64,000 nt of DNA, taken from Labrys wisconsinensis (GTDB lineage: Bacteria > Pseudomonadota > Alphaproteobacteria > Rhizobiales > Labraceae). The position numbers and the translations under genes were made by a program. A model generated the notes under the pieces. The model ran no database searches and was not told the origin of the DNA. It worked only from the letters and a program-made list of their open reading frames with translations. Below are positions 43,670-53,998 of the stretch, one piece after another. Numbering within the stretch: the first letter of the stretch is position 1; each line of letters begins with the position of its first letter. The DNA is taken from assembly GCF_030814995.1 (NCBI RefSeq), contig NZ_JAUSVX010000004.1, positions 248,001 to 312,000 of the forward strand, in the 5' to 3' direction.

Positions 43670-44374
43670 TCAGCGGCCGGCTCGAGCGGAGCGGCCGGCC
43701 GCGCAGATCGCTGCGATCGGGCATTGGCCGCAGCGCGGGCGGGCATGGGTGCAGACGGTTTGGCCGAGCGTCTTGATGTGCCAGTGGAACTCGTAGAGCA
43801 CCTCGGCGCTCCAGTCCGGCAGGACGTGCGTCGCCAGCCGGAAGCCGCGCGCAAAGCCGGCCCTGGCGGGCAGCAGGGCGCAGCGCCGGAGCACGCGCAG
43901 GACATGGGTGTCGACGACGAGAACCGGCAGGCGCAGCGTGCTGAAGTTGAGGACGACCGCGGCGGTCTTGGCCCCGACGCCCGGCAGCCGCATCAGCCAG
44001 TGGAAGGCGTCGAAGCGGGACCGCCCGGCGAGGAAGCCGAGGTCGACGCGCCCGCGCAGCCGGCGGATCCGCTGCGCCGCGGCGACGAGATGCCCGGCCT
44101 TGTCCATCGGCCAGGTGACGTCGTGGATCAGCCGGGCGACCGCTTCCGGATCGGCGTCGGCGATGAGGTCCCAGCTCGGAAAGGCGCGGCGCAGGCGCTC
44201 ATAGGCGGCCTGGGACACCGCGTCCCGCGTGCGGCCGCTGATGCTGGCCTTGACCCATTGGCTGGTCGGATCGTGCCGGACGGCGTCGCGCACCGGCGCG
44301 AAGACGCCCTGCAGGCGATCGCGCATCAGCGGGATCTCCGGTCGGTCGTGGAAGGCGAAGCGGGCCTGGTCCAT
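43670..44374 (-). CDS. Endonuclease III-like DNA glycosylase (HhH-GPD)
   Basis: The 234-residue protein has the helix-hairpin-helix MRLPGVGAKTAAVVLNFS, with the catalytic Lys in GAKTA and the Asp in VVDTHVLRVL, and a C-terminal [4Fe-4S] loop with C-x6-C-x2-C-x5-C spacing (residues near 210-226). It probably removes oxidised bases. It lies eight bases after the dnaE2 stop, so it is likely part of the damage-inducible imuA-imuB-dnaE2 operon, which is an unusual addition. Confidence 0.85.
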   Translation of the reverse strand: MDQARFAFHDRPEIPLMRDRLQGVFAPVRDAVRHDPTSQWVKASISGRTRDAVSQAAYERLRRAFPSWDLIADADPEAVARLIHDVTWPMDKAGHLVAAAQRIRRLRGRVDLGFLAGRSRFDAFHWLMRLPGVGAKTAAVVLNFSTLRLPVLVVDTHVLRVLRRCALLPARAGFARGFRLATHVLPDWSAEVLYEFHWHIKTLGQTVCTHARPRCGQCPIAAICAAGRSARAGR

Positions 44375-44382
44375 GGCCGTCC

Positions 44383-47300
44383 TCAGTGGAAGTCGCGGCT
44401 CTTGAGCAGCGGCAGCTCGAGCTGGGGCGTGCGCTGGGCAAGGGCGGCGAAGGCCTCGCCGTCGCGCAGCCGGTCGAGCTCGGCGCTGAGGTCGATGAAG
44501 TGCTCGGCGACGACATGCACGACCAGGCCGGCCCGCTGCAGCCGGCCGCGGATGGCGACGAGGCGGGTGGTCATGACCACGCGGCGATTGGCCTCGAACA
44601 CCTTCGACCAGACGACGATGTTGGCGATGTCGGTCTCGTCCTCCAGCGTCATGAACACCACGCCCTTGGACGTGCCGGGCCGCTGGCGCGTCAGCACCAT
44701 GCCGGCGACGGTGACGAGGCTGCCCTGAGGCACGCTGTCCAGCCGGTGCTCGGCATTGGTGATGGCGCCGAGCTCTGCCAGCCGCTGGCGGAAGAAGCTG
44801 CAAGGATGCTCCTTCAGCGACAGCCCGACCGCCCGGTAGTCCTCCACCACGTGCTCCTGCAGCGGCATGGCCGGCAGCGCAATGGCGGGTTCCTCGAACA
44901 TCTCGTCGCCGAGATGCGGCGCGAACAGCGGCAGCGGTGGCTTGGCCTGGCGCTCCCGGTCGCGCCCGTGCTCGATGCCGATCGTCGTCAGACGCCGCGC
45001 CGCCCACAGCGCCGCCCGCCGGTCGAGCCCGAGCGAGCCGAAGGCGTCGGCCTCCGCCAGCCGCTCGATGGTGGCGCCGGAGACGCCGGCAATGCCGCCG
45101 AGCCGCTCGATGCTGGCATAGCCGTTGCCGCGCCGCGCCAGCAGGCTCTTGATCTCCTCCTCGCGCAGGCCCTGCACCAGGCGGAAGCCGAGCCGCACCG
45201 CGAACTTGTGGGGTGACTGATCCTCCGCCGGCTCCAGCGTGCAGTCCCACTCGCTGGCGTTGACGTCGACCTCCCGCACCTCGACGCCGTGCCGGCGCGC
45301 GTCGCGCACCAGCTGCGCCGGCTGGTAGAAGCCCATGGGCTGGCTGTTGAGGATGGCAGCGCAGAAGACGTCGGGATAGTGGCACTTGATCCAGGCCGAG
45401 ACATAGACCAGCAGCGCGAAGCTCGCCGCATGGCTCTCGGGAAAGCCATATTCGCCAAACCCCTTGATCTGGTCGAAGCAGCGCGTGGCGAAGTCCTTGG
45501 GATAGCCGCGCTTCACCATGCCGTCGACGAACTTTTCCTCGTAATTGCCGACCGTGCCATTGTGCCGGAAGGTCGCCATGGCCTTGCGCAGGCCGTCTGC
45601 ATCGCCCTTCAAGAACCCTGCCGCGGTGATGGCGATCTGCATCGCCTGCTCTTGAAACAGCGGCACGCCCTTGGTCCGCCCGAGGATCGCTTCCAGCTCA
45701 TCGAGGGGACCATATTCGGGAGACGGATGGGGGAAGCGCACCTTCTCGGTGCCCTCACGCCGTCGCAGATAGGGGTGTACCATCTTGCCCTGGATCGGGC
45801 CGGGGCGGACGATCGCCACCTCGATGACGAGGTCGTAGAACGTTTTCGGCTTGAGCCGCGGCAGCATCGACATCTGCGCCCGGCTCTCTACCTGGAACAC
45901 GCCGACGGAATCGGCCTGCGACAGCATCGCGTAGACAGCTTCGTCCTGTGGTAGCTCGGCCATCGTCTTCAGGCCGAGATGGTAGTGGCTGTTGAGGAGG
46001 TCGAGCCCGCGCCGCAGGCAGCTCAGCATCCCGAGCGCCAGCACGTCGACCTTCATCAGATTGAGCGCGTCGATGTCGTCCTTGTCCCATTCGATGAAGG
46101 TACGCTCGTCCATGGCGGCATTGCCGATCGGCACGGTCTCGTCGAGGCGCCCGCGCGTCAGCACGAAGCCGCCGACATGCTGGGAGAGATGGCGCGGGAA
46201 GCCAGTGATCTCGCTGGCGAGACGGACGGTGCGGGCGATCTCGGGATTGTCCGGGTCGAGCCCGGCCTCGCGCACCCGCTCGGGCTTCCATTCATGGTCC
46301 CAGCTGCCCCACACCGTGCGCGACAGCGCCATGGTGACGTCGGGCGTCAGCCCCAGCGCCTTGCCGACCTCGCCGATGGCCCGGCGGGCGCGGTAATGGA
46401 TCACGGTGGCGCAGATGGCGGCGCGGTGCCGGCCGTAGCGCTCATAGATGTACTGGATCACCTCCTCGCGCCGCTCGTGCTCGAAGTCGACGTCGATATC
46501 GGGCGGCTCGCCGCGGTTTTCGGAGAGGAAACGTGAGAACAGGAGGTTGCCTTCCTTCGGATCTACCTCCGTAATACCAAGGCAGAAGCACACCGCGCTG
46601 TTCGCTGCCGAACCGCGCCCCTGGCAAAGGACCTTCAGCTCGTGCCGGGCATGGGCGACTACGTCATGCACGGTCAGGAAGTAGTGAGGATACTTAAGCT
46701 TCCCGATGAGCGTCAGTTCTTCCCTCAACTGGCGGACGGTGTTATCCGGAATGCCGTCCGGGTATTTCTGTTTGGGATAGCGCCATTGCGCTCCGGCCCA
46801 GGCGAGATCTTCCAGATGCTGCTGCGCCGTCTTGCCCGGCGGCACCGGCTCGTCGGGATATTCGTATTTGAGCTCGCCGAGCGAGAACGAGCAGGCCCCC
46901 GCAATGGCGACGGTACGCTCGATTGCTTCGGGAAAATCCGCGAACAACCGGGCCATCTCCTCCGCGGACTTGAGGTGGCGCTCGGCATGGACCTCCAGCC
47001 TGAGGCCGGCCTCGGCGATGGTGCATTTCTCGCGGATGCAGGTCACCACGTCGGCGAGCAGCCGGCGTTCCGGTCGGTGGAACAGCACATCGTTGACCGC
47101 GACCATCGGCGCGCCCGACCGCTCGCCGAGCTCGGCGAGGAGGCCGAGCCGCCGCGGCTCGTCGCCGCGGTGGCGGTGGCAGGCGCCGAGGAAGGCGCGG
47201 CCCGGCGCCGCCTGCGCCAGGCGGGCCAGCCTCTCGGCGAAGGCGGTGGGCGGCACGGGCTCGTCCGGCGGCATCGCGATGAACACCTGGCCTTCCCCTG

Positions 47301-47652
47301 CCGCCAGGATTTCCTCGAAGCTCAGATGGCACTCGGTATTCTCAGCGCGGCGCTTGCCCTCGGTGAGCAGGCGACAGAGCCGGCCATAGGCCGCCCGGTC
47401 CATGGGATAGGCGATCGTTTCGAACCCGTCGGTGGTGACGAGACGCGCGCCCACCAGGAGTTTCAGCTTGCTCTTGGGGCGCTCCTTCATTTCCCGATAG
47501 GCCCGCACCACCCCGGCCAGGCTGTTGCGGTCGGCGATGCCGATGGCGGCGAGGCCGAGCGCATCGGCCCTCGCCACCAGTTCCTGCGGATGCGAGGCGC
47601 CGCGCAGGAAGGAGAAATTGCTGGTGACGGCGAGCTCGGCGTAGCGGGTCAT
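44383..47652 (-). CDS. dnaE2: Error-prone DNA polymerase III alpha subunit DnaE2
   Basis: The 1089-residue polymerase has the PHP domain at the N-terminus ([20 protein letters not shown]), the catalytic acidic motif [20 protein letters not shown] and the palm/fingers of C-family polymerases. DnaE2 carries out mutagenic translesion synthesis with ImuA and ImuB. The ATG at 47652 overlaps the imuB stop (ATGA). It is about 100 residues shorter than replicative DnaE, as expected. Confidence 0.95.
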   Translation of the reverse strand: MTRYAELAVTSNFSFLRGASHPQELVARADALGLAAIGIADRNSLAGVVRAYREMKERPKSKLKLLVGARLVTTDGFETIAYPMDRAAYGRLCRLLTEGKRRAENTECHLSFEEILAAGEGQVFIAMPPDEPVPPTAFAERLARLAQAAPGRAFLGACHRHRGDEPRRLGLLAELGERSGAPMVAVNDVLFHRPERRLLADVVTCIREKCTIAEAGLRLEVHAERHLKSAEEMARLFADFPEAIERTVAIAGACSFSLGELKYEYPDEPVPPGKTAQQHLEDLAWAGAQWRYPKQKYPDGIPDNTVRQLREELTLIGKLKYPHYFLTVHDVVAHARHELKVLCQGRGSAANSAVCFCLGITEVDPKEGNLLFSRFLSENRGEPPDIDVDFEHERREEVIQYIYERYGRHRAAICATVIHYRARRAIGEVGKALGLTPDVTMALSRTVWGSWDHEWKPERVREAGLDPDNPEIARTVRLASEITGFPRHLSQHVGGFVLTRGRLDETVPIGNAAMDERTFIEWDKDDIDALNLMKVDVLALGMLSCLRRGLDLLNSHYHLGLKTMAELPQDEAVYAMLSQADSVGVFQVESRAQMSMLPRLKPKTFYDLVIEVAIVRPGPIQGKMVHPYLRRREGTEKVRFPHPSPEYGPLDELEAILGRTKGVPLFQEQAMQIAITAAGFLKGDADGLRKAMATFRHNGTVGNYEEKFVDGMVKRGYPKDFATRCFDQIKGFGEYGFPESHAASFALLVYVSAWIKCHYPDVFCAAILNSQPMGFYQPAQLVRDARRHGVEVREVDVNASEWDCTLEPAEDQSPHKFAVRLGFRLVQGLREEEIKSLLARRGNGYASIERLGGIAGVSGATIERLAEADAFGSLGLDRRAALWAARRLTTIGIEHGRDRERQAKPPLPLFAPHLGDEMFEEPAIALPAMPLQEHVVEDYRAVGLSLKEHPCSFFRQRLAELGAITNAEHRLDSVPQGSLVTVAGMVLTRQRPGTSKGVVFMTLEDETDIANIVVWSKVFEANRRVVMTTRLVAIRGRLQRAGLVVHVVAEHFIDLSAELDRLRDGEAFAALAQRTPQLELPLLKSRDFH

Positions 47653-49223
47653 GCGAACAGCCCGTGCACGAACCAGCGCGGCGGGGCGGCGTGCCCGACC
47701 TCGCGGAACAGCCAGAGGCGCCGGCCCGCCTCGTCCTCGGCCAGGAAATAGTCGCGGGTCTGCTCGTCCAGGGCAGAGGGCGGCGGGGAGGCGGCCTGCC
47801 GCCACCATTCGTTCGCGATCCGCTCCGGGCCCTGCAGCCGGGCGATGGCGTGCGAGGCGCCGCGCCAGCGCAGGCGCCGGGGCGGTCCGTCCGGCAGGAG
47901 GGCGACGACGTCGGCCGGCTCCGGCGCCGCCAGCAGCAGGATCGGCCGCAGCCGCGAGGGATCGGGCGCCGGCCAGGCCGGGCAGTCAGCGCCGATGTCC
48001 ACCATGGCTTCCGACCGCTCGGGCCGATGGCTCGCGACCGGCGCCGGCACCGCGACGCTGTGCGGCCCGAGTCGCTGGCGCAAGCCATCGACGAGGGCCG
48101 TGCGCCTTTCCCAGCGATCGGTGGCGGCGGCGGTGGCGAAGCTCGCCTGGCGCTCCGCCATGGGCTCGGCCTGGGTGACCGACAGGGCGAAGGCCTCGAA
48201 GCCGAAGCCGGCATCGACGGCCGGGCCGAGGCGGTCGAGCTTGAGGTCGACCAGCCGCGCCACATGCGCGGGGTCGCGGGTCGGCACGGCGAGGCCGATG
48301 TCGATCAGGCGGACGGCACCGTCGACGCGGTAGAGCGCCAGCTGCAGGGTGCGCGCGCCGACGCCGCCCCGCGCCAGCTGCGGCGCGAGGTCGGCCATCA
48401 GCCGCCGCGCCACGATGACCACCGCCGCCTGCGCCAGCACCGGCTCGAGCAGCTGGCGCTGCGCGCGGTAGAGCGGCGGCGGCGTGACGGGGACCAGCGC
48501 CTCGGGGGCATGGCCCAGCGCCTGGTCGAGGCGCAGCAGCAGCGCCTTCTCGAAGCGCGCGGCGAAGGGGGCGCGGGGCTGGTCGAGGAGGTCGCCGACC
48601 CGCTTGAAGCCGAGCCGCTGCAGGGGCTGGCGCGTCTGCGCCGGCAGGCGCAGGGCCGCGACCGGCAGCGGCGCCAGCGCCGCAGCCTCCCCGCCGGAGG
48701 GCAGCAGGGTGCGGGCCGAGCGGGCGAAGCGCGCCAGCGCCCAGGCCGCGCCCGGCGTGTCGGCGACGGCGAGCCGGGCCGGCAGGCCGAGGCGATGCAG
48801 CCGCTCGGCGAGGTCGGCCGAGAGCCCGGCCTCGCCGCCGAACAGGTGCTCGGCGCCCGATATGTCGATGAACAGGCCGTCGGCTCCCTCTGCTTCGCCC
48901 CAGACCGCGACGGTGGGGGCATAGCGCGTCGCCCACAGGGCGAGGCGGCGCAGGGCCGCATCGTCGGCGGCGGGATCGGCGGGGCGGACCTGCAGCGGGC
49001 CGCAGCGGGCCCGCGCATCGGCCAGGCGGTCGCCGGGGGCGAGGCCCTCGGCCGCCGCCGCGCGGTTGACGGCCGCGATCAGGCCGCCGCCCGGTCCCTC
49101 GACGAACAGGACGAAGGGCCTGGTATCGTCGACCGCCTCCGCTTCATGCGGCATGGACCGCTGCGCCGCCAGGAAGCGCAGGATCGGCCAGCGCGGCAGC
49201 CAGACTGAAACGATGCGCGCCAT
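47649..49223 (-). CDS. imuB: ImuB, inactive Y-family polymerase homologue
   Basis: The 524-residue protein starts [20 protein letters not shown] where active Y-family polymerases have catalytic acids, so it is non-catalytic and serves as a hub linking DnaE2 and the beta clamp. The middle includes [20 protein letters not shown], the thumb-like segment. Its start overlaps the 3' end of imuA by 80 bases, which is long; the [13 protein letters not shown] start is nevertheless canonical. Confidence 0.93.
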   Translation of the reverse strand: MARIVSVWLPRWPILRFLAAQRSMPHEAEAVDDTRPFVLFVEGPGGGLIAAVNRAAAAEGLAPGDRLADARARCGPLQVRPADPAADDAALRRLALWATRYAPTVAVWGEAEGADGLFIDISGAEHLFGGEAGLSADLAERLHRLGLPARLAVADTPGAAWALARFARSARTLLPSGGEAAALAPLPVAALRLPAQTRQPLQRLGFKRVGDLLDQPRAPFAARFEKALLLRLDQALGHAPEALVPVTPPPLYRAQRQLLEPVLAQAAVVIVARRLMADLAPQLARGGVGARTLQLALYRVDGAVRLIDIGLAVPTRDPAHVARLVDLKLDRLGPAVDAGFGFEAFALSVTQAEPMAERQASFATAAATDRWERRTALVDGLRQRLGPHSVAVPAPVASHRPERSEAMVDIGADCPAWPAPDPSRLRPILLLAAPEPADVVALLPDGPPRRLRWRGASHAIARLQGPERIANEWWRQAASPPPSALDEQTRDYFLAEDEAGRRLWLFREVGHAAPPRWFVHGLFA

Positions 49224-49935
49224 GGTCCCACTCCACGATCCATTGTCCCGTCCGCCCGTTGCGGCAGCGCTCCAGCCCGGCGCGCCAGCGCCATCGCTCG
49301 ACGAGGCCGAAGCGGTCGCGGCCCGCCGGTGCCGCGCCGATCCGCCAGCGCGTCGCCGCGGCGCTCGCGCCCGCGCCGGACAGCACGAGGAACAGCGGCA
49401 GGCCGGCCTGGGCCGCGGCTAGATGCAGCCGGCGGCTCGCCTTGAGGTCGAGGCCGCGGGGGCCGGGAAAGCCGGCGACGGCCGCCGCCGCGCCCGAGCG
49501 CAGCACCTCCTCCATCGCCCAGAGGGTTTCGACATCCTCGCCGGTCTGCACCAGCAACAGGCGGGCCGGATCGAGCCCGAGGGCCTGCAGGCCATGGCCG
49601 TGCCATTGGCCCCGCTGCGCCGCATCGGCCCGGCCCTGCACGATCACGATGGATTGTTCATTGTTTGTTCTGGACAGGATCGCGCAGAGGAAGCCCAGGG
49701 CAGCACCCAGGTCCGCCGCCGTTTCCGGAACGATCTCGTGCAGGGCGTCGAGCGCCAGGCCGCCCCGGGGCAGGGCTTGATCGAGCCGGAGCAGGCCGAA
49801 CGGCAGGGTTTGCGTGCCCTGAGCCACCGTTTCCAGCTGCGGCAGCCGGCGGCGTAGCTCCGTCAGGATGGCGGCGCGGCCTCGGGCATCGGGGCCGGCC
49901 TCGACGGACACAGGGGAGGGAACGGCGCGGGGCAT
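49144..49935 (-). CDS. imuA: ImuA, RecA-like partner of ImuB
   Basis: The 263-residue protein has a decayed RecA-like core (LRLDQALPRGGLALDALHEI, VPETAADLGAALGFLCAILS) without a proper Walker A loop, as usual for ImuA. It is the first gene of the mutagenesis operon. The ATG at 49935 follows the LexA box by 32 bases. Confidence 0.92.
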   Translation of the reverse strand: MPRAVPSPVSVEAGPDARGRAAILTELRRRLPQLETVAQGTQTLPFGLLRLDQALPRGGLALDALHEIVPETAADLGAALGFLCAILSRTNNEQSIVIVQGRADAAQRGQWHGHGLQALGLDPARLLLVQTGEDVETLWAMEEVLRSGAAAAVAGFPGPRGLDLKASRRLHLAAAQAGLPLFLVLSGAGASAAATRWRIGAAPAGRDRFGLVERWRWRAGLERCRNGRTGQWIVEWDHGAHRFSLAAALADPALPGGAAVHAA

Positions 49936-49967
49936 GGAACGCTCTGACTGAATTTGGGTCCATGCTA

Positions 49968-49982
49968 GAACAAAGAGAGAAC
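49968..49982. promoter_or_regulatory. LexA (SOS) box of the imuA-imuB-dnaE2 operon
   Basis: GAACAAAGAGAGAAC fits the alphaproteobacterial LexA site (GTTC-N7-GTTC on the coding strand) exactly. It is 33 bases upstream of imuA, so the operon is damage-inducible. Confidence 0.9.
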
Positions 49983-50054
49983 AATGCAAGCGGAGTCTTC
50001 GAGGCCGTCACCTGCGGCCCCGCACCGGCCAGCCGGACTTGCCTCTTCCTCTCC

Positions 50055-51743
50055 TCAGACCTTCTTGTCCGGCCCGCTCGCGCCGGGCGCGGCCGCGGGG
50101 CCGTTGGGCTGGCGCAGCGCATTGGTCATGGCCTGCATGGGATCGGCGCCCGTGAATCCGGCCTCGGCCAGGATCTTGTCGAGCAGCGGCGCATTGGCGC
50201 GGTAGGCGAGCAGCTGGCCGACCAGCCCGTCGCCGAAGCTGCCGGCGCCCACCTGGCCGTTGGCCTTGCCGCCCATGAATCCGCCGGCGTCGAAGATGCG
50301 GATGTCCGAGATCTTCTCCAGCGGCTTCACCGCCTCGGCCAGGGCCAGGGGGATGACGCGGATGCGCTCGCGCGTCAGCTCATATTCGATGATCTCCTGG
50401 CTGAGCTTGTTGCGGGCCTCGTTCAGCGCCTGCTCGCGCGCCGCCTCGGCCTGGCCCATCTCGCGGACGCCCTGCGCCCGCGTCTTGGCGGCTTCGGCCT
50501 CGGCATGGGCCAGGGTGGTGATCGCCTCGCCCTTGTCGATCGCCGCCTGCTTGTCGGCCGCCGCCTGCACCTTCACCGCGACGGCTTCCGTCTCGGCCTG
50601 CTTCTGCGCGGCGATGACGGCGATCTGCTTCTCGCGCTCGGCGACCTCGACGGCTTGCGCCGTGGTGACGCGCTCCTGCGCCGCCACCGCCTTGGCGCGG
50701 GCTTCCTGGGCCAGGGCGTTCGCCTCCGATTCCTCGCGGCTCTTGTTGGAGACCGCGATGGCGCTTTCCTGCGACACGATCTGCACGTCGCGCTCGGCCT
50801 CGGTCTTGCGCTGCTGGATGGCGCGGGTGGTGGCGACGTTGGCGGTCTGCTTGGCCTCCTCGGCCTTGGCCAGGCGTTCGGCGACGGCCTGGTCGGTGGC
50901 GATGCGGGCCTCCTCCTCGGCCCGGCGGGCCTCCGCCTCCTTCTGGGCGGCCTGGGCGCGGGTCTCGGCCGTCTTGTTGACGATGTCGCGCTGCTGGCTG
51001 AGCTCGGCCTCCTTGGAGTTGCGCTCGATCGTCAGCTTCTGCTGCTGGGCCTCCAGGTCCTTGGTGGCGATGGCGACCTCGGTGTCGCGCACCACGTCGT
51101 TGCGCTCCTTCTTGCGCGCCTCGGTGATGCGGGTCAGCGTGGCGAGGCCTTCGGCGTCGAAATAATTGTTGGCGTTGAAGTGCTTGATGTCGGTCTGGTC
51201 GAGCCGGGTCAGCGAGACGGATTCGAGCTCCAGGCCGTTGGACTGCAGGTCGGCCGCCACCGCCTCCTGCACCGCCTTGACGAAGTCCATGCGCTTTTCC
51301 TGCAGGTCGTTCAGCACCATGGTCGCCGCCACCGAGCGCAGGGCATCGACGAACTTGGCCTCGATCAGGACGCGCAGCTCGTTGGCATCGTTGGTGCGGT
51401 CGCCGAGCGTCTGCGCCGCCAGGGCGATCGAGGCGGTGTCCGGCTTCACCCGCACATAGAACTCGGCGCCGATGTCGACGCGCATGCGGTCCTTGGTGAT
51501 CAGCGCCTCGCCCTCGCCGCGCCTGACCTCGAGCCGCAGCGTCTTGAGGTTGACCCAGGCGGTGGAATGGAACACCGGCAGCACCACCGAGCCGCCGTCG
51601 AGCACCACCTTCTGGCCGCCGAGGCCGGTGCGCACATAGGCCCTGTCGCGCGAGGAGCGCGTGTAGAGCGTCGTCAGCACGAAGCCGATGCCGAGGATGA
51701 CGACGAGGCCGATGGCGGCTGGGACGAGCATGTCCATGATCAT
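50055..51743 (-). CDS. yqiK: Flotillin-family membrane protein (YqiK type)
   Basis: The 562-residue protein has an N-terminal transmembrane helix (MLVPAAIGLVVILGIGFVLT), an SPFH/band-7 domain (about 40-200) and a long Ala/Glu/Gln-rich coiled coil (about 220-480) typical of flotillins, which scaffold membrane microdomains. ATG 51743 has GGAGC upstream. It is the last gene of a minus-strand set with YqiJ-like and PspA-domain genes, as in E. coli yqiJ-yqiK. Confidence 0.92.
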   Translation of the reverse strand: MIMDMLVPAAIGLVVILGIGFVLTTLYTRSSRDRAYVRTGLGGQKVVLDGGSVVLPVFHSTAWVNLKTLRLEVRRGEGEALITKDRMRVDIGAEFYVRVKPDTASIALAAQTLGDRTNDANELRVLIEAKFVDALRSVAATMVLNDLQEKRMDFVKAVQEAVAADLQSNGLELESVSLTRLDQTDIKHFNANNYFDAEGLATLTRITEARKKERNDVVRDTEVAIATKDLEAQQQKLTIERNSKEAELSQQRDIVNKTAETRAQAAQKEAEARRAEEEARIATDQAVAERLAKAEEAKQTANVATTRAIQQRKTEAERDVQIVSQESAIAVSNKSREESEANALAQEARAKAVAAQERVTTAQAVEVAEREKQIAVIAAQKQAETEAVAVKVQAAADKQAAIDKGEAITTLAHAEAEAAKTRAQGVREMGQAEAAREQALNEARNKLSQEIIEYELTRERIRVIPLALAEAVKPLEKISDIRIFDAGGFMGGKANGQVGAGSFGDGLVGQLLAYRANAPLLDKILAEAGFTGADPMQAMTNALRQPNGPAAAPGASGPDKKV

Positions 51744-51858
51744 CGATCTGCTCCGTTGGCGGGCCGTCTCGCGGCCGCGAGGAAGGGGGCTTGTCGCTCG
51801 CAACCCGCCGCCACTTGCACCATTCGCGCTCGGCGGGCTGCATCGTCCGGAACAGGGC

Positions 51859-52518
51859 TCAGCGGCCCTGGGCGAGGTCGTCCGTGGCGGTGATGGCGAT
51901 GAAGACGTTGTTGCGGCAGTCGGCCAGCAGCACCGTCCGGCCCTGGGCGAACGGCCCGTGCCCGTCCGCCGCGCGCGCATTGAGGAAGTGCCAGTTGCCG
52001 TACCGGTCCTGCACGCGCACCCGGCCGGGCTTGCCGCCGTCGAGCGGTCCGATCACGACCGAGGCGGTCAGTCCGACGAGGTCGGCCTCGTCGACCGCAT
52101 AGGTCTCGTCGCGCGGGATGAGGCGGGCGACGAGCCGGCTGCCCGCCCGTGTCAGCAGGAGCGCCGCGACCGCGGCGACGGCCGAGGCCGCGAGCGCCGG
52201 CAGGGCCCCCACCCATGCGATCGCGACGGACTGGATGGCATAGCCGCTCGCCGCGAAGGCCCCGAGCGCCAGCATCATCACGATCAGGATCGGCGCCCGG
52301 CCCGGGTTGATCCAGCCGAGGATGCCGCCGAGCCAGCCCTCGTGCGCTTCGGGATGCGCGCCGGGATGGCCTTCGACATGGCCGCCGAATCCCTTGTCGA
52401 TGATCGAGCTCGCGGAGATGCCGATGATCAGCCCGGCGAGCTCGATCGCCACCAGGCCGCACAGGATCAAGGCCGCGATCCCGAACGGTTTCGTCTCAGG
52501 CGTCAGCAAGAGGTCCAT
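51859..52518 (-). CDS. YqiJ/NfeD-like membrane protein with OB-fold
   Basis: The 219-residue protein has an N-terminal helix (FGIAALILCGLVAIELAGLI), further helices near 75-135, and a C-terminal soluble OB-like domain from about 150 (VVIGPLDGGKPGRVRVQDRY and GNWHFLNARA). YqiJ-family proteins partner flotillins. It lies between the PspA-domain and flotillin genes, same strand. Confidence 0.85.
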   Translation of the reverse strand: MDLLLTPETKPFGIAALILCGLVAIELAGLIIGISASSIIDKGFGGHVEGHPGAHPEAHEGWLGGILGWINPGRAPILIVMMLALGAFAASGYAIQSVAIAWVGALPALAASAVAAVAALLLTRAGSRLVARLIPRDETYAVDEADLVGLTASVVIGPLDGGKPGRVRVQDRYGNWHFLNARAADGHGPFAQGRTVLLADCRNNVFIAITATDDLAQGR

Positions 52519-52681
52519 GGTCGGATCCAGTCAGCCTCCCATCCTTCGACGCCCGGCCCGATCCCGTGCGCTCCACGCGCAAGAGCTCGCGGCAGGGCAT
52601 ATCCTAAGGGAAGGGGCCGGTCGAGGCGCAATCGCCCGTCCGGGCCTCGCTCCTCGTCCGCGGGCCCTGCGCCCGCGCCGG

Positions 52682-53827
52682 TCAGTGCCGGGCCTTGATC
52701 GCCACCAGCCGCTCCTCGATGAGATTGTCGCGGTGCAGCCGTTCCAGCTCGTCCAGCTTGCCGCCGTCCGCGGCGGGAGCGCCGGCGGGCACGCCGGTGA
52801 CGCGGGCGATGGCCGAGGCGGACCGGGCGGCCTTGTCGACCGGCGAGGGCGCGCCGGGGCCGCCCGCCGGGCTGCCGCCGTTGTGCTGCGGCGCCAGGCT
52901 GCGCCTGAGGTCGGCGAGACGGCTTTCCGCATCCTTGCGGGCGGCGGCGACCGCCTGCAGCGCCTTGCGGCCTTCGTCGATGCGGTCGTCGACATCGGCC
53001 AGGGCCTTGTCGAGCGCCCCGATCTGCGCCTCCAGGTCGACCTGCCGGCCGATGCCGCTCCGGGCGAGGTCGTCGCGGGCTTGCGCGATGGCGGTGGCGA
53101 TCCGCTGCTGCAGGGTGCCGATCTCGGTGCTGATCTCCTGCCGGCGGCTGTCGATGCGATGGCGCTCGGCCATGGCCTTGCCGAGCTCGGCGCGCGCCTC
53201 GTCGGCGGCCGCGTCGATCTCGCGGATGGCCTGCTCGACCACCGCGGCGGGGTCGAGGCCTTCGGCCTTGTCGATGCTCGAATGGGCGAAGCCAGCGATG
53301 AGGCGGCCCATGCGGGACAGAATGCCTTCGTGGATCATGGTCTTCTCCTCATTGGGGAGATGACGCGGCGTGACGCCGACGCGGATCTCCAGGATGTCGC
53401 CCTCGGCGACGAGGCGCGCCGGAATGGAGCCTTGCCATCCCGGCAGGTAGCCGCGCACGTCGCAGGCCACGCTGATGCGGCCCGCCACGGTGGCGATCGT
53501 CAGGCTTGCGGCGCCCTTGATCGCATAGAGCTTGTCGTCGAGCGGCAGGCCTTCGACCGGCTCGCCGTTGCGCCGCGCCACGAAGTCGCGCAGGCCCAGC
53601 ACCACCATCTGCGCCGGCAGACGCGTCTGCGCCCGCACCCGGCCATAGGCCTGCTCGTGCAGCAGCACCAGGTTCGATCCAGCGCTCGAATCCGCTGCCA
53701 CCTCGGCCAGGATGGCCATCATCGTCTCGTAGTCCCGGAAGGTCTCGACGATCGCGGCCAGCGCCTCCGCATCGGGAAAGAGCGCGTAGCGCAGGGCGGC
53801 CGACTGGAGGGTCCGTACTCGAGCCAT
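52682..53827 (-). CDS. PspA/IM30-domain protein fused in frame to a TnpB-like N-terminal domain
   Basis: The 381-codon frame has two parts. Residues 1-155 read like the N-terminal (WED/REC) part of TnpB: AALRYALFPDAEALAAIVET, FRDYETMMAILAEVA, RLPAQMVVLGLRDFVAR, LDDKLYAIKGAASLTIATVA, GRISVACDVRGYLPGWQGS; the RuvC nuclease domain and zinc finger are absent. From residue 163 (MIHEGILSRMGRLIAGFAHS) it is a PspA-type coiled coil of about 130 residues plus a Pro/Ala-rich tail. A GAGGAG sits six bases before Met163, so a separate PspA could be made from the same message. PspA protects membrane integrity; neighbours are YqiJ and flotillin. The TnpB match is by eye. Confidence 0.7.
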   Translation of the reverse strand: MARVRTLQSAALRYALFPDAEALAAIVETFRDYETMMAILAEVAADSSAGSNLVLLHEQAYGRVRAQTRLPAQMVVLGLRDFVARRNGEPVEGLPLDDKLYAIKGAASLTIATVAGRISVACDVRGYLPGWQGSIPARLVAEGDILEIRVGVTPRHLPNEEKTMIHEGILSRMGRLIAGFAHSSIDKAEGLDPAAVVEQAIREIDAAADEARAELGKAMAERHRIDSRRQEISTEIGTLQQRIATAIAQARDDLARSGIGRQVDLEAQIGALDKALADVDDRIDEGRKALQAVAAARKDAESRLADLRRSLAPQHNGGSPAGGPGAPSPVDKAARSASAIARVTGVPAGAPAADGGKLDELERLHRDNLIEERLVAIKARH

Positions 53828-53833
53828 GATGAG

Positions 53834-53862
53834 AGTATAAAGGACTCCTTTTGTCCTTTCAA
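53834..53862 (-). promoter_or_regulatory. Promoter with internal operator for the TnpB-like/PspA gene; leaderless transcript likely
   Basis: On the minus strand TTGAAA (-35, 53857-53862) and TATACT (-10, 53834-53839) are separated by exactly 17 bases. The spacer region holds AAAGGAC (53853-53859 read on the minus strand) facing GTCCTTT, a perfect 7-bp inverted repeat. The ATG at 53827 lies only six bases after the -10, so the RNA should begin at or very near the start codon. Confidence 0.65.
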
Positions 53863-53998
53863 GAGTAGGGAGAGAGATGGGTTACCGAGGGAACAGGCGG
53901 GATCGAGCGCCCTCGGAGGTGCCCGGGCTCTGGACAAAATCTTCCCACTCTCCCAAGGCGCTCACGGGCCAAAGGGGCGAGGTCAGGACGGAGCGCGC

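Noticed and set aside
43670-45385. Endonuclease frame extended 337 codons upstream into dnaE2
   Set aside because: The extension is an out-of-frame reading of dnaE2; the ATG at 44374 begins the recognisable glycosylase.
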